The notes under the pieces were generated by a model. The model made no database searches and was not told where the DNA came from. It saw only the letters and a list, made by a program, of their open reading frames with translations. 64,000 nucleotides of DNA from Candidatus Sericytochromatia bacterium (GTDB lineage: Bacteria; Cyanobacteriota; Sericytochromatia; S15B-MN24; JAQBPE01), in contig JAYKJB010000061.1 in the NCBI GenBank assembly GCA_035285325.1, positions 1-64,000 of the forward strand, given 5' to 3'. The translations under genes were made by a program, and so were the position numbers. Shown piece after piece: positions 63,463 to 64,000 of this stretch. Each line of letters opens with the position of its first letter. Within the stretch, counting starts at the first letter, position 1.

Positions 63463-64000
63463 TCAACCGGGGAAGATGCGCAAACGCCGGTTAGGCTCCT
63501 CACCGTAGGACTCGGAGCGAAGATTGTAGCGTTCGGCCATCATGTGCTGGATGCGGCGAATCTTGGGGGAGGCGGGGTTCAACTCGGCCGGCTCCGCGCT
63601 GGAAAGCACCGACTCGATAGCCGCTTGCGTCTCCTGGATCGCTTCCTCCTCGTCCTCGGTCAGCGCGTCTGGCAAGGCCGCCTCGTGCGTCTTGGGGAGG
63701 GGGCCGAGCGGCCCGGTGAGCGCGCCCTGACCAGGGGTCTGGTCGAGGTGCATGACCTCGCGCATCGACTTCTGAATCTGAGGAATGGTGTTCGCCTTCA
63801 CCACATAGACTGGAATGTTCTTGCGCTGGGCCTGTTCGAAGATCTGACCGCCATTGCGCGCATAGCTCTTCAAGACCAGCACCACATCAGCATCCGACAC
63901 GTTCTTGGTCACGATCGCGGGCACCCGCAGGGTGCGGATGACGCGTTCGAGTTGGGAGCGACTGACCGCGTAAGGGAAGATGCGCATCTTGCCTTGGGCT
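63463..64000 (-). CDS. Ycf45-type R3H-domain ATPase (C-terminal part only)
   Basis: The gene enters from the right edge; only about 179 C-terminal codons are visible and the AAA ATPase part is outside. What is seen matches the end of the Ycf45/R3H family of Cyanobacteria and plastids: AQGKMRIFPYAVSRSQLERV, then DADVVLVLKSYARN and a PVYVVKANTIPQIQKSMREV segment. An acidic linker leads to the R3H domain (SPKIRRIQHMMAERYNLRSE, RRLRIFPG), which binds single-stranded nucleic acid. It is upstream of tmk with a 4-base gap, so it is probably the same operon. Confidence 0.85.
   Translation of the reverse strand, partial: AQGKMRIFPYAVSRSQLERVIRTLRVPAIVTKNVSDADVVLVLKSYARNGGQIFEQAQRKNIPVYVVKANTIPQIQKSMREVMHLDQTPGQGALTGPLGPLPKTHEAALPDALTEDEEEAIQETQAAIESVLSSAEPAELNPASPKIRRIQHMMAERYNLRSESYGEEPNRRLRIFPG

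Noticed and set aside
1-64000. CRISPR arrays, insertion sequences, prophage or integrative elements
   Set aside because: No direct-repeat arrays, transposase or integrase motifs, or terminal repeats were seen on reading both strands.

Overview
The window is a dense (>90% coding), GC-rich bacterial chromosome segment with no insertion sequence, phage gene, CRISPR array, tRNA or rRNA that I can recognise. Several features point to a non-photosynthetic relative of Cyanobacteria (Sericytochromatia/Vampirovibrionia-like). The RNA polymerase beta' has an insertion of about 650 residues in the trigger loop, the size of cyanobacterial SI3, and beta is short. The end of the window holds a Ycf45-type R3H protein, and there is a DUF1997-like protein and an AMIN-repeat protein. 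P-ring and L-ring flagellar genes show that the cell envelope has an outer membrane. The lineage is an inference; no marker-gene tree was run.

Layout. 1-3.6 kb: str operon on the minus strand (rpsL-rpsG-fusA-tuf) behind a strong sigma70 promoter. 3.8-14 kb: a secreted purple-acid-phosphatase-like enzyme, then rpoC and rpoB (minus) with their own promoter, divergent from ffh-rpsP-khpA (14.4-16.5 kb, plus). 16.5-18.9 kb: a tightly overlapping minus-strand operon of an ECF sigma factor, an anti-sigma factor with two zinc-finger modules, a small secreted protein and a DUF1997-like protein. 19-24.6 kb: ybaB, recR, lysine-2,3-aminomutase-like kamA, a cysteine desulfurase divergent from ygfZ, and a small MerR-like gene.

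24.8-38.4 kb: a plus-strand flagellar block with a FliK-like protein, a stand-alone FlhB-tail protein, two FlgF/FlgG rod proteins, flgA-flgH-flgI-flgJ, a FliA-type sigma factor, flgB-flgC-fliE-fliF, flhA and flagellin. The motor and export genes fliG, fliH, fliI, fliM, fliN, fliP, fliQ, fliR and flhB are not here. fliJ-fliK occur separately at 48.7-50.0 kb.

38.4-54.8 kb is an accessory region rich in exported proteins: a membrane-anchored degenerate alpha/beta hydrolase, a GH35-like glycosidase, a lipoprotein, two subtilases, a four-repeat AMIN-like protein and a GHL10-type glycosidase. It also holds a NrdD-like protein that seems to lack the glycyl-radical site. 55-64 kb: mnmG, a small exported protein, a 1107-residue LysM/peptidoglycan-binding protein whose N-terminal part resembles the central segment of polymorphic toxins, then a Yip1-like membrane protein, sppA, tmk and the 3' part of a ycf45-type gene.

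The most unusual items are the unsplit cyanobacterial-type rpoC, the FliF with a FliG-like tail, the FliA without a recognisable region 3, the NrdD-like protein without its radical glycine, and the LysM/toxin-like protein.
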